Shown here: positions 37,944-47,659 of the stretch, piece after piece
How positions within the stretch are numbered: position 1 is the first letter of the stretch
How the letters are laid out: the number at the start of each line of letters is the position of its first letter
Source: Maricaulis alexandrii
GTDB lineage: Bacteria; Pseudomonadota; Alphaproteobacteria; Caulobacterales; Maricaulaceae
Direction of reading: 5' to 3'
DNA length: 64,000 nucleotides
NCBI RefSeq assembly: GCF_005871165.1
Contig: NZ_SWKP01000006.1
Span: forward strand, 448,001 to 512,000
Translations under genes and position numbers: made by a program
The notes under the pieces: model-generated
Seen by the model: the letters and a program-made list of their open reading frames with translations, nothing else
What the model was told of the DNA's origin: nothing
The model's database searches: none

Positions 37944-40493
37944 GTGAAGCCTACGCATTCCATTGCCTGGATGATCCTGGCGATCATCGTTCTGACGTCC
38001 TTTGTGGTGTCCGGCAGCACGGTTCTGATTACCGCCGTCAGTTTCTGGAATGATCTGGAACGCGCCCAGCTTGAACAGCTGGAAGACTATGTTGCCGAAC
38101 GCGGGCGACTGGACGCTGCCCTTTTTGATCGCATGGAAACCAGCCACGACCAGGCCATCGCGGCGCTGGAGACCCGGCTGAGCCAGCTGGATGCCGAATG
38201 GGCAGAGGCCGAGTTTGATCGCCTGTTCCCGGACTATGGTGACGGCACACGCCGCGGGACAGATGCCCTGTTTGAAGGCTATGTGGACCGCGATGGCGAC
38301 TGGCATTTCGGCACGGCGGCTTTCATCAACCCTGATCAAGCGCTTAGCACCGACACTCAACGACTCTTGCTGGCGGCCTATCTGGTGATCGACCGGTTCG
38401 GCGAGTCGCTGCAGGGGCTGATCGACAATCTCTATTTCTACTCACCGGACAATGCGCTGATCATTTTTGCGCCCAACCGGGACGACCGCCTCTCCTTTTA
38501 CCGGCACACGGCGCCCTCCGACTTCGACCTGCGGCAAGCCAGCTTTCATGACCTGGTCATGCCCGAACGCAACCCCGATGGCCAATTCGTCTGTGATGAG
38601 TTGTCCCAACTCCTCTATGTGCAGACCGGTGAGGCGCTGACCACCGGCTGTTTTTCACCCTTGAGACGCGACGGCGAGCATATCGGTGCCTTCGGCACAA
38701 CGGTGGAATTGCGGAACTATTTCACCGAAGCCATGTCGAACCCGCCCTCCTATGGTGAAAACCTGATCATCGACCGGAACGGCAATCTGATCGCCCATGC
38801 CGAGCTGTTGCAGACCGTCGTGACACCGCAGACCGTGGCCCGCGTGTCCGGCCGTTTCGACATTGACGGCATGCTCAACGCGATCGCTACCACGGACGAT
38901 CCGCACGGCACCGGGGTCACGCTGTCAGACGACCAGCAATGGATCATCGGCTATAGCTGGCTGGAAGGTCCGGACTGGTATGCCGTGTCGCGGCTCGACC
39001 GGAAGGTCCTGCGTCAGAACCTGGCCAGCCAGGTCCTGATTGTGGTTCTGATCGGCGTGCTCGGCCTGATCCTGCAGTCGGTCCTCGCCTACTACATCCT
39101 GTTCCGCCGGCTGGTCCGCCCGATCTCCAGCCTGGCGCGGCATTTCGGGGCGCTGCGGCCCCTGCCTGCCGCCATCAATCCTGTCCTGGCTGAAACGCTG
39201 AAGGAGCGGAATGAGCTGGGCCTGCTGGCGCAACGGCTTGAAAGCCAACGATCCCGCAATGAGCGTACGCTGGACGAACTCGAAGACCGCGTCGCCGAAC
39301 GGACCCAGGAACTGGAAATCGCCAACCAGGCGAAGAGCGATTTTCTGGCCAATATGAGCCACGAAATCCGGACGCCGCTCAACGGCATTCTGGGGCTGGC
39401 CCGGGTGATCCAGATGAAAGCCGGTTCCGACGAGGTCAAGGAACAGGCCCGCATGATCCATGAGAGCGGCGAGACCCTGACCAATTTGCTCAACGACATT
39501 CTGGACATGTCCAAGATCGAAGCCGGCAAGCTGGACCTGTCACCGGTCGAGACCAATATCCGAGATGAATTGCGGGATGTCTGCGCCCTCTTGCGAGGGC
39601 CTGCTGACGCCAAGGGCCTCTACCTCGAACTGACGGTCGAAGAAAAGGTCCCGCGAGCCATGTATGTGGATGCCTTGCGGGTCCGCCAGTGCATGACCAA
39701 CCTCCTGTCCAATGCCATCAAATTCACTCAAGCGGGCGGTATTTCCATTGTGGCCCGGTGTGTGGAAGACAGCCTGTGCCAAGACGGAAAGACCGGCATG
39801 ATGGAGATCTGCGTGACCGATACCGGTATGGGGATCGACCCGCAGGACCTGAAACGCCTGTTTTCACCCTTCACCCAAGCGAGTGCCGATGTGGCACGGA
39901 CCCATGGTGGCACCGGTCTGGGCCTGGCCATCACCCGCAGCCTGGCGGAAATGATGGGGGGTGAAGTCTTCGCGACTTCCATTCCGGGAGAGGGCTCGAC
40001 ATTCACGCTTCGCTTTGAAGGCATGTGTATCGACACCAGTGATCAGCCGGAATTGCCGAGCGACCCTTCTGCGCTGTCGGACGCGCCCGAATACTTGCCC
40101 CTGCACGGTCGCCGGATACTGCTTGTGGAAGACAATTTCATCAATCGACAGGTCGCCGCCGCTTTCCTGGCACCGCTGGGCGGCTCCCTGGACACCGCAG
40201 AAAACGGCGTTGAGGCCCTGAAGCTGATTGCCGAAAACGACTATGACATCGTGCTCATGGATGTGCGCATGCCGGTGAAGGACGGGTTGGAGACGACCGC
40301 CGACATCCGCGCCCTGAAAACCGAGATGGCCAGCGTGGCGATCATTGCCCTGACAGCCAATGCCGCCGATTCCGACGCACAGGCCTGCCGGGATGCCGGC
40401 ATGGATGCCTATGCTTCCAAACCCCTCGCCCCCCAGGCACTGTTCTCCGCCATGCTGGAAGCCTGGCAAGCGGCCGAGGCCCGGCGCGCCTAA
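37944..40493 (+). CDS. Hybrid histidine kinase with periplasmic sensor
   Basis: The 849-residue protein has a transmembrane helix at about 8-32, a periplasmic region of about 330 residues that reads like a double-Cache sensor, and a second helix (VLIVVLIGVLGLILQSVLAYY). A HAMP-like linker and coiled coil follow, then HisKA with H473 in MSHEIRTPLNG, a GHKL ATPase (NLLSNAIKFT, DTGMGI, GTGLGLAI) and a C-terminal receiver with D773 in VLMDVRMPVKDG. GTG 37944 begins the first helix. The signal and downstream phosphotransfer partner are unknown. It converges on mutY with a 4-base overlap. Confidence 0.9.
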   Translation: MKPTHSIAWMILAIIVLTSFVVSGSTVLITAVSFWNDLERAQLEQLEDYVAERGRLDAALFDRMETSHDQAIAALETRLSQLDAEWAEAEFDRLFPDYGDGTRRGTDALFEGYVDRDGDWHFGTAAFINPDQALSTDTQRLLLAAYLVIDRFGESLQGLIDNLYFYSPDNALIIFAPNRDDRLSFYRHTAPSDFDLRQASFHDLVMPERNPDGQFVCDELSQLLYVQTGEALTTGCFSPLRRDGEHIGAFGTTVELRNYFTEAMSNPPSYGENLIIDRNGNLIAHAELLQTVVTPQTVARVSGRFDIDGMLNAIATTDDPHGTGVTLSDDQQWIIGYSWLEGPDWYAVSRLDRKVLRQNLASQVLIVVLIGVLGLILQSVLAYYILFRRLVRPISSLARHFGALRPLPAAINPVLAETLKERNELGLLAQRLESQRSRNERTLDELEDRVAERTQELEIANQAKSDFLANMSHEIRTPLNGILGLARVIQMKAGSDEVKEQARMIHESGETLTNLLNDILDMSKIEAGKLDLSPVETNIRDELRDVCALLRGPADAKGLYLELTVEEKVPRAMYVDALRVRQCMTNLLSNAIKFTQAGGISIVARCVEDSLCQDGKTGMMEICVTDTGMGIDPQDLKRLFSPFTQASADVARTHGGTGLGLAITRSLAEMMGGEVFATSIPGEGSTFTLRFEGMCIDTSDQPELPSDPSALSDAPEYLPLHGRRILLVEDNFINRQVAAAFLAPLGGSLDTAENGVEALKLIAENDYDIVLMDVRMPVKDGLETTADIRALKTEMASVAIIALTANAADSDAQACRDAGMDAYASKPLAPQALFSAMLEAWQAAEARRA

Positions 40494-41563
40494 ATCCGCC
40501 CCGCAGCGATCACCTTGCGCATCACGCTGGGCAGGGCCGCCTGCTTCAGATCGCCCTCCGCAACCCAGACCCCGTCATTCGGCCGCCAATTGCCGTCCGC
40601 GCGCGCTTCTTTTACCTGCAGACGCAACTCGAAATGGGTGAAAACGTGTCGGATTTCGCCGCGATCCGTCCACTCGGCCCGGAAGGGAGGCTCGGCCGGG
40701 ACCGCATCCTCGCACCAGTCACTGGACGGCACCTCCATCATCCCGCCCAGCAGTCCACTGTCCGGGCGCTGGCGCAGCCAGATACCCCGCTCGCTCCGAA
40801 CCAGCCAGGCCGTTCCGGTCCGGACCGGCTTGGCCCGTTTCGGCAGTTTCACCGGGTAGAGATGCATGTCGCCTTCCGCCCGCGCGGCGCAGCTGGACTG
40901 CCAGGGACAGGACGGACAATCCGGGTTTCGGGGCGAGCAGACCGTGGCCCCCAGATCCATGATGGCCTGGGCATAATCGCAGGGACGGTCCTCAGAGGCG
41001 ATTTCACCGGCCAGCTTGCGGACTTCGGGCTTGGCCTTTGGCATTGGCGTTGGCAAGCGGTGGAGACGCGTGATCACTCGCTCGACATTGCCGTCCACGA
41101 CATTCGCCGGCCGGTTGAAGGCCGCTGCGAGGATGGCATTCGCCGTATACTCCCCCACGCCCGGCAGGGCCCGGAGCCCGTCCAGCGTATCCGGGAAGCA
41201 GCCATCGAGTTCCTCGGCGACGTGGCGGGCGCAAGCATGCAGATTGCGCGCCCGGGCGTAATAGCCCAGCCCGGCCCATTCGCGCATCACATGCTCGCGC
41301 GGCGCGGCGGCCAGATCGCCGACTTGCGGCCAGAGCTCCAGGAAACGGTACCAGTAGGGTGTGGCATGGGGCACCGTGGTTTGTTGAAGCATGATCTCCG
41401 ACAGCCAGATCGCATACGGATCGGCAATAGCCCCCTTCTCCCGGTCTTCCGGCCGGATGCGCCAGGGCAGGCTGCGACCGGAACGGTCATACCAGCCGAG
41501 CAGGGCCTTCTGGAGCGCGGTGGAATCTAAGTCGGTTGTCATGAGGCTCGGGGCTTGCGACAC
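40490..41563 (-). CDS. mutY: A/G-specific adenine DNA glycosylase
   Basis: The 357-residue enzyme removes adenine mispaired with 8-oxoguanine. It shows the catalytic region WLSEIMLQQTTV (Glu), the helix-hairpin-helix LPGVGEYTANAI, the catalytic Asp in NVVDGNVERVI, the 4Fe-4S ligands CSPRNPDCPSCPWQSSC, and a C-terminal NUDIX-like domain that reads 8-oxoG. GTG 41563 or ATG 41542 may start it. It is divergent from the DUF721 gene with 27 bases between. Confidence 0.94.
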   Translation of the reverse strand: MSQAPSLMTTDLDSTALQKALLGWYDRSGRSLPWRIRPEDREKGAIADPYAIWLSEIMLQQTTVPHATPYWYRFLELWPQVGDLAAAPREHVMREWAGLGYYARARNLHACARHVAEELDGCFPDTLDGLRALPGVGEYTANAILAAAFNRPANVVDGNVERVITRLHRLPTPMPKAKPEVRKLAGEIASEDRPCDYAQAIMDLGATVCSPRNPDCPSCPWQSSCAARAEGDMHLYPVKLPKRAKPVRTGTAWLVRSERGIWLRQRPDSGLLGGMMEVPSSDWCEDAVPAEPPFRAEWTDRGEIRHVFTHFELRLQVKEARADGNWRPNDGVWVAEGDLKQAALPSVMRKVIAAGRI

Positions 41564-41590
41564 CGGACCATCCCGGCGAGACTGAAAAGC

Positions 41591-42133
41591 ATGGTACGCA
41601 AACCGACTTCGTCAACTGTGGAAGCTGCAGCCAGCGCCTATATCCAGGCGCGGCGCGGTCGTGCCGCCATCCGGCCGGCACCGTCCGCGGGTATCGCGGC
41701 GGAGAAGGTTCTGCGCCCCCTCGCCCGCCGGTTCGGCGTGGGCGTGGACCAGTTGCGCGAACACTGGCCAGAGATTGTCGGCAGCCGACTGGCACAATGG
41801 AGTTCACCGGAAAGCCTGCAGCGCTCCGGTGGAATCCACACGCTCGTGATCCGCGCCCGCGGACCGGCTGGCGCCATCATCCAGGCCGAATCCCGGCGTA
41901 TCCTGGAACGCGTGGGGACATTCAGCGGCAGGCAGGCCCCGACCCGGATCCGGGTGATCCAGGGCAGTGCCCAATCCGCCGCGGCCGGGTCCGAACGGGC
42001 CTCCCGCGGAAAGATGACGCAGCCGCAATCCAGTTCACAAGTGAGCGAGACGGTAGAGACAAGCGCCGAGGCGCGTCTATTGTCAGCGCTCGATCGAATG
42101 TCGCGCTCGATCAAGGCGCGGGACGGACACTAG
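41591..42133 (+). CDS. DUF721 / DciA-like protein
   Basis: The 180-residue protein has a DUF721 domain in the first ~110 residues (LRPLARRFGVGVDQLREHWP, IVGSRLAQWSSPESLQR and a VIRARGPAGAIIQAES strand). DUF721 includes DciA, the ancestral loader of the replicative helicase DnaB in bacteria without DnaC; that role here is inference. The tail is low-complexity. The start ATG at 41591 is the first credible one. The order mutY, DUF721, thioredoxin-fold, smc is common in this group. Confidence 0.8.
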   Translation: MVRKPTSSTVEAAASAYIQARRGRAAIRPAPSAGIAAEKVLRPLARRFGVGVDQLREHWPEIVGSRLAQWSSPESLQRSGGIHTLVIRARGPAGAIIQAESRRILERVGTFSGRQAPTRIRVIQGSAQSAAAGSERASRGKMTQPQSSSQVSETVETSAEARLLSALDRMSRSIKARDGH

Positions 42134-42158
42134 TTTTCAAGGCATGGGGAGCCCCTCG

Positions 42159-42914
42159 ATGAAGTTCACTCGACGTGTGTTTTCGGCAGTCGCTGTTTCG
42201 GCCGCACTGATGGTTGGCGCCTGTGGCGGCGGTGGCGATGGCGCGCCGAGTGCCGGCCAAGGCAATTACGAACGAGCCGGCGACCGCGGTCTGGGCAATC
42301 CGGACGCACCGGTGACGATCATCGAATACGCGTCCGTCGCCTGCGGCGCCTGCGCGCAGTTCCACAACACGGTCTACCCGACCCTTGAGGAATACATCGA
42401 AGCCGGTCAGCTCCGCTTCGTCCTGCGCGAGATGATCACCGGCAGCCCGCAATTCGCGATTGCCGGTTTTTCGCTGGCCCATTGCGTGCCGGAAGATCAG
42501 TATTTCGACATGGTCGACCTCCTGTTCCAGCAACAGGGGGCCATTTTCCAGGCCGCCCAGACCCGCGGCAGTGCCCGCAACCAGTATCTGGCCATCGCCC
42601 GGTCCATGGGCCTGAGCGAGGACGAGTTCGTTGCCTGCCTGAACAATGAAGAGATCAACCAGTCGATCGTGGACGCCCATGACCGGGCTGCGGATGACGG
42701 CATCACCGGAACGCCGCAATTCCTGATCAATGGTGAGCTCCTGGAAGCCAACCGGGCTCCGGGCGCCAGCGAGTACACCTTCTTCCTGGGCACGCGCCAG
42801 GTAATGATCGACGGTGAGCCGGTTCCGGCCATGATGGATGCGGAAACCTTCAGCGCCATCATCGACCATCTGATTGCCGAAGCCGACGGTGCCGCGGAAG
42901 CGGACGGCGAATGA
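42159..42914 (+). CDS. DsbA-like thioredoxin-fold lipoprotein
   Basis: The 251-residue protein has a lipoprotein signal (lipobox VGAC, Cys22) and a DsbA/DsbG-type thioredoxin domain with the active site C62-G-A-C65 in YASVACGACAQFH and cis-proline TGTPQFLING. A helical insertion lies between. ATG 42159 has GGGGAG 8 bases upstream; ATG 42144 does not. It probably acts in the periplasm in disulfide formation or isomerisation. Its stop overlaps the next, related gene (ATGA). Confidence 0.87.
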   Translation: MKFTRRVFSAVAVSAALMVGACGGGGDGAPSAGQGNYERAGDRGLGNPDAPVTIIEYASVACGACAQFHNTVYPTLEEYIEAGQLRFVLREMITGSPQFAIAGFSLAHCVPEDQYFDMVDLLFQQQGAIFQAAQTRGSARNQYLAIARSMGLSEDEFVACLNNEEINQSIVDAHDRAADDGITGTPQFLINGELLEANRAPGASEYTFFLGTRQVMIDGEPVPAMMDAETFSAIIDHLIAEADGAAEADGE

Positions 42915-43639
42915 TGTTGGTGTCCCGGTCCCTCACCCAAATCCTGTCGGGCGCCGTTCTGGCGCTCGGCCTCGCCGCAGGTTCGGCCCTGGCCCAGAAC
43001 CCGGCCCAGGCCGAACGTCCCGACGACAATGTGATCGGCTCGGAAGATGCCGAGCTGCTCATCGTCGAATACGCGTCCTTTGCCTGTCCCCATTGCGCCC
43101 ATTTCCAGGAAGCCGTGTGGCCGACCATCAAGAGCGATTTCATCGACACCGGTGAAGTGCGCTGGGTCTTCCGCCCGATGCTGACCAATCCGGTTCCGCT
43201 GGCCGGGGCCGGCACCATTCTGGCCAATTGTGCCGGAGATGACCGCTTCTTCGATGCCGCCGACCTGCTCTTCGCCGAGCAGAGCACCATTTTCGATGCG
43301 GCCCGCAGCGGCGGCGATGTTCTGGGCGTCTACAACCAGATCGGTGCGGCGGTGGGCCTGTCTCCGGAAGCCCTGATGGCCTGTTTCCAGGACCCGGCCA
43401 TGAATGAAGCCGTCAATGCAGCTGCCATGCAGGCCGGCGAAGACGGAATCCCGGGCACCCCCTCCTTCATCATTGGCGGGGAATTGCTCTCCATCCATCA
43501 CGGACCGGACGGCAATTTCTGGCACTGGGGCGAGGAAGCCCTTATGATCAATGGAGAAAGGGTTCCCGCCGAGTTTGACGGAGACTCCTTCAGCCGAATC
43601 GTCCTTCACTTCATGAATGACTCCAGTTCGGAGCCCTAA
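42911..43639 (+). CDS. DsbA-like periplasmic thioredoxin-fold protein
   Basis: The 242-residue protein has a cleavable-looking signal peptide (ends near GSALAQ), the active site C59-P-H-C62 in YASFACPHCAHFQ, which is the classical DsbA CPHC, and cis-proline PGTPSFIIGG. It is related to the gene just upstream and overlaps it by 4 bases, so the two are an operon of paralogues with different active sites (CGAC against CPHC). smc follows 64 bases later. Confidence 0.88.
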   Translation: MMLVSRSLTQILSGAVLALGLAAGSALAQNPAQAERPDDNVIGSEDAELLIVEYASFACPHCAHFQEAVWPTIKSDFIDTGEVRWVFRPMLTNPVPLAGAGTILANCAGDDRFFDAADLLFAEQSTIFDAARSGGDVLGVYNQIGAAVGLSPEALMACFQDPAMNEAVNAAAMQAGEDGIPGTPSFIIGGELLSIHHGPDGNFWHWGEEALMINGERVPAEFDGDSFSRIVLHFMNDSSSEP

Positions 43640-43703
43640 TTTGCACCGGGATTTTGCTGCAGTGCGGTGATAGACTGGTGCCGCGCAGCAAGATGGAGAC
43701 CGG

Positions 43704-46700
43704 GTGAAGTTCACACAGCTGAGGCTGGCCGGATTCAAATCCTTCGTCGATCCCACCGACTTACGGATCGATCCGGGCCTAACTGGCGTGATCGGTCCCA
43801 ACGGTTGCGGTAAATCAAACTTGCTTGAAGCCCTGCGCTGGGTGATGGGGGCGACCTCCGCCAAATCCCTGCGCGGCGGCGGCATGGAAGATGTGATCTT
43901 CGCGGGGACGGACGCCCGTCCGGCCCGCAACCATGCCGAAGTCGTCCTGACCATCGACAATTCCGACAAGCTGGCCCCGGCGCGATTCAATGACGCCACC
44001 ACGCTGGAAGTGGTGCGCCGGATCACAAGGGGGGCCGGGTCGGCCTACAAGATCAATGGCGAGGAAGTCCGCGCCAAGGATGTCCAGCTCCTCTTCATGG
44101 ATGCCGGCACTGGCGCGAACTCCCCGGCCCTGGTCCGCCAGGGACAGATTTCCGAACTGATCGCGGCCAAGCCGCAGAACCGCCGCCGCATTCTGGAAGA
44201 AGCCGCCGGCGTATCCGGCCTGCGAGCCCGCCGTCACGAAGCCGAGCTTCGCCTGAAGGGCGCCGAATCCAATCTGGACCGGCTGCAGGACGTGATCGAC
44301 GATGTCACGAGCCGACACGGTTCCCTGCAACGCCAGGCCCGGCAAGCGTCCCGATACCGGCAGCTTTCCGCTTCGATCCGGACCCTGGAAGCTGCGGTCT
44401 GGCTCAATCGCTGGCGCGAAGCCGCCAGCGCCGTGGAAGAGGCCGAAACCGTTCTGGAAGAGCAACGGGACGCGGCGGAAAATGCCACACGTGCCGCCGC
44501 TGAAGCCCGCACCCAGTCCGAAATCCTCGCTGCCGCCCGCGAACCCGCGCGTCAGGCCGAGGCCGAGGCCGCGGCGACGCTGCGCCGTTTCGAACGCGAG
44601 CGCGATTCCCTCGAGCGCGACGCCGCCGACGTCGAGCGGATGATTTCCCAGCTGGAAAACCGGCTGCGCGAACTGGCCTCGACCCGCGAACGGGAAACCC
44701 AGATCGCCGAGGACGCCGAAGCCAGCCGCGACGAAGCCGCATCCGCCATGAAAGCGCTGGACGCCGAGATCGAGCGCGAAAGCGCGGCCCAGTCCGAAGC
44801 CGACAAGGCGGCAAGCGAGGCAGAAACCCATCGCCAGGAACAGGAAACCGTGCTGGATGCCTGCGCCCGCGAAGCCGCCGAGAAGCGGGCCAATATCGAA
44901 GCTGCGCGCCGAGATTTGTCGCGCTATGAGACGCGAATCGCCCAGATCGCGCGTGAGATTGAAACCGCCACGGCGGAGCGTGACCGGCTTCGTGCGTCAG
45001 AAGCCCTCTCCGCCCTGGACGGGGCCCAGGCCGAAGCCGATGCCGCAGAGACCACGCTTTCCGAAGCCCGCGATGCGCTGACCTTCGCCGAAGCGCAACG
45101 CTCTGAAGCCGATACGGCACTGGAGGCCGCAGTCCAGTCGTGGCGGGACATCTCGGCAGAGCGCGACGCCCTGGAACGTGAAGTCCAGGCGCTGGAGCGC
45201 CTGTTGGCGGCGGCCCTGCAGGACACGGCATCGCCGGCTCTCGACGCCGTCCGCGCCCGCCCCGGCTATGAGAAGGCCCTGGCGGCCGCGCTCGGCGATG
45301 ATCTGGAAGCCTCTCTGGATGCCTCCGAATCCCGCCACTGGGTCAAAACCGGCGCCCATGCTGATTACCTGCCGGGCGGCTGCGTCCCCCTGTCGGATCA
45401 TGTGGAGGCCCCGGACGTGCTGAAGGCCCGTCTGGATGCGGTCGGCGTGATCAAGGCGGACAAGGCTGAAGAGGCTGCCGCCAAGCTCAAGCCCGGCCAG
45501 CGCCTGGTTACCCGCGAAGGGGATTTGTGGCGCTGGGACGGTCTGGTGGCCCGGGCCGACGCGCCTTCGGCCGCCGTGGCCCGTCTGGAAAATCGCAATC
45601 GCCTCGACGCCATCCGCGATGAGATCACGAATGGGGAAGCGGCTCACGCCAAGGCGAAGGCCGTGGAGGCCGAAACCCGGTCCAAGGCGGAAACGGCCCG
45701 CAAGGCTGAACAGGAGGCCCGCGCGGCCATCGGCCCGGCTGAACGCGCCGCCCGTGATTCGCTGTCCCGTGTGTCCGGACTGCGCGAGAAAGCGGCCCAG
45801 GATGCCGCCCGCGCCACGGCGCTGGATGAACGCATTGAGCGGCTGAAGGCCGAAGAAGCCGAGAATCGGTCGGCCCTCGACGCCGCCCAGTCCCTCCTGG
45901 CCGATGCCGAGGCCGCCGAGGGCGACACTGAAGCGCTCGATGCCGCCCGCGAGTCGGCGGAAGAAGCCCGTCGCCTCGCTGCCGAAGCCCGGGCCGCCCA
46001 GGATACGCTGCGCCGGGAAGGCGAGATGCGCCGGCAGCGCAAGATGGGCTTCAAGCGCGATCATGATGCCTGGGCGGAACGCTGCAAGTCGGCCCAGGCG
46101 CGAATCGCCGACCTCGACAAACAACGCGCAGAGGCCGAAGCCTCGCTGGAAACCGCCCGCGCCAAGCCGGAGGTTCTGGAAGAGAAAATCCTGCTGCTGA
46201 CCGGCAAGGTGAAAGAGGCCGAGAGCGCCGCCGAGGAAGCCCGCGAGAAAGCGTCCACGACCGAAGGCCAGGTCAAGGAAGCGGACAGTGCCGCCCGCTC
46301 CGCCGAAGCCGCCGCTTCGGCCGCCCGCGAAGGCCGCGCTGCCGCGGAAGCCCGCCTCAGCGCGGCGAAGGAACGCCTCAACGAAACCACGGAACGCCTG
46401 CAGGATGCGACCGGCGAAGCCCCCGGTACGCTGTCCGCCCGTGTGGATGAGGACGAGATTTCCCAACTCACCCCGGCCGAGCTGGAACGCCGGCTGGACG
46501 AGGCTCGCCAGGGCCGCGAACGCTTGGGTGCGGTCAATCTGCGCGCGGATGAAGAGGCCGAGGAACTGGCCCAGCGCATGGAGGAGATGACCAAGGAACG
46601 GGACGACCTCATCGAAGCGATCGCCCGCCTGCGCAAGGCAGTCGATGAGCTGTCCCGCGAAGGCCGGGCCCGCCTGCTGGAAGCCTTTGACGTGGTCGAC

Positions 46701-47150
46701 GGCCATTTCCGCGAGCTTTTTTCCACCCTGTTCGAAGGCGGCCATGCCGAGCTTCGCCTGACCGAGAGCGACGATCCGCTGGAGGCCGGGCTGGAAATCA
46801 TGGCCTGCCCGCCGGGCAAGAAGCTGGAGACGATGTCTCTGATGTCGGGCGGTGAGCAGGCGCTGACGGCCTCCGCCCTGATCTTCGCGGTCTTCCTGTC
46901 CAATCCGGCTCCGGTCTGCGTGCTCGACGAGGTCGACGCACCACTGGATGACGCCAATGTCGACCGGTATTGCCGCATGCTGAAGCATATGCGCCAGCTT
47001 ACCGAGACCCGTTTCCTGGTGATTTCCCACAACGCCCTGACCATGTCCCGCATGGACCGTCTCTATGGTGTGACCATGGCCGAACGCGGCGTTTCCCAGC
47101 TCGTCTCGGTCGACCTTGTGGGCGCGGAACAGCTTATCGCTGCCGAATAA
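43704..47150 (+). CDS. smc: Chromosome segregation protein SMC
   Basis: The 1148-residue SMC ATPase condenses and aligns the chromosome with ScpA/ScpB. Walker A GPNGCGKS lies at 31-38; two long Glu/Ala/Arg-rich coiled coils flank a hinge of about residues 510-680 (DAVRARPGYEKALAAALGDD...). The C-terminal head has the signature LMSGGEQALTASALIF and Walker B VCVLDEVDAPLDD. GTG 43704 with GGAG upstream is the start. Coiled-coil regions give long antisense ORFs that are not genes. Confidence 0.97.
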   Translation: MKFTQLRLAGFKSFVDPTDLRIDPGLTGVIGPNGCGKSNLLEALRWVMGATSAKSLRGGGMEDVIFAGTDARPARNHAEVVLTIDNSDKLAPARFNDATTLEVVRRITRGAGSAYKINGEEVRAKDVQLLFMDAGTGANSPALVRQGQISELIAAKPQNRRRILEEAAGVSGLRARRHEAELRLKGAESNLDRLQDVIDDVTSRHGSLQRQARQASRYRQLSASIRTLEAAVWLNRWREAASAVEEAETVLEEQRDAAENATRAAAEARTQSEILAAAREPARQAEAEAAATLRRFERERDSLERDAADVERMISQLENRLRELASTRERETQIAEDAEASRDEAASAMKALDAEIERESAAQSEADKAASEAETHRQEQETVLDACAREAAEKRANIEAARRDLSRYETRIAQIAREIETATAERDRLRASEALSALDGAQAEADAAETTLSEARDALTFAEAQRSEADTALEAAVQSWRDISAERDALEREVQALERLLAAALQDTASPALDAVRARPGYEKALAAALGDDLEASLDASESRHWVKTGAHADYLPGGCVPLSDHVEAPDVLKARLDAVGVIKADKAEEAAAKLKPGQRLVTREGDLWRWDGLVARADAPSAAVARLENRNRLDAIRDEITNGEAAHAKAKAVEAETRSKAETARKAEQEARAAIGPAERAARDSLSRVSGLREKAAQDAARATALDERIERLKAEEAENRSALDAAQSLLADAEAAEGDTEALDAARESAEEARRLAAEARAAQDTLRREGEMRRQRKMGFKRDHDAWAERCKSAQARIADLDKQRAEAEASLETARAKPEVLEEKILLLTGKVKEAESAAEEAREKASTTEGQVKEADSAARSAEAAASAAREGRAAAEARLSAAKERLNETTERLQDATGEAPGTLSARVDEDEISQLTPAELERRLDEARQGRERLGAVNLRADEEAEELAQRMEEMTKERDDLIEAIARLRKAVDELSREGRARLLEAFDVVDGHFRELFSTLFEGGHAELRLTESDDPLEAGLEIMACPPGKKLETMSLMSGGEQALTASALIFAVFLSNPAPVCVLDEVDAPLDDANVDRYCRMLKHMRQLTETRFLVISHNALTMSRMDRLYGVTMAERGVSQLVSVDLVGAEQLIAAE

Positions 47151-47197
47151 GCATTTTACCCCATAAATACAGCAACTTACCGCACCCGCACCCTTGC

Positions 47198-47226
47198 TTG
47201 ACTTGCCGGGACCCCGTGGATAGTGT
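47198..47226 (+). promoter_or_regulatory. Candidate promoter of the atp F0 operon
   Basis: TTGACT (47198-47203), a 17-base spacer and TAGTGT (47221-47226) lie 48 bases before the atpI ATG, in the gap after smc. The -35 and spacing are good and the -10 is weak. Confidence 0.4.
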
Positions 47227-47273
47227 GCGCGCGCCTGTGGGGGGCTGTTCTTCCTCAGGCAGACCGGTCCAAC

Positions 47274-47594
47274 ATGTCACGCGAAAACAAAAGCCAGCGC
47301 GACCCATCCAAAGCCGACCTGGACGACTTGCAGCAGCGCATTGATGCGCGGCGCGAGAAGTACAAGCCGGCCCCGGACACCGCCCCCCGCTCCGCCTGGA
47401 GCCTGGGCATGCGCTATGGCTCGGAATTCTTCGGTGGCGTGCTGGTCGGTGCCGTGCTCGGTTTCGGGCTGGACTATATAGCCGGCTGGTCCCCCTGGGG
47501 ATTGATTGCCGGCACGATGTTTGGATTTGCAGCCGGCACGCTGAATGTCGTAAGGGCTGCAAAAGATATCAGTTCGGAGTCGAACGGTGGATAA
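47274..47594 (+). CDS. atpI: ATP synthase protein I
   Basis: The 106-residue protein has a charged N-terminal third (DLDDLQQRIDARREKY) and two transmembrane helices (SEFFGGVLVGAVLGFGLDYI, WGLIAGTMFGFAAGTLNVV). That is the AtpI / F0F1 subunit I layout, which aids c-ring assembly. ATG 47274 begins MSRENKSQ. atpB follows after 65 bases, as usual for the alphaproteobacterial F0 operon. Confidence 0.9.
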   Translation: MSRENKSQRDPSKADLDDLQQRIDARREKYKPAPDTAPRSAWSLGMRYGSEFFGGVLVGAVLGFGLDYIAGWSPWGLIAGTMFGFAAGTLNVVRAAKDISSESNGG

Positions 47595-47659
47595 CCGCCG
47601 GCTCCTCGGGATGACGGGGCGGTGTCTCACCGCCCATAACAAGTGAAGAGAGGCCGGGC

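Noticed and set aside
44997-47030. 677-codon open frame antisense to smc
   Set aside because: The coiled-coil codons of smc give long open frames on the other strand. No motif or ribosome site.
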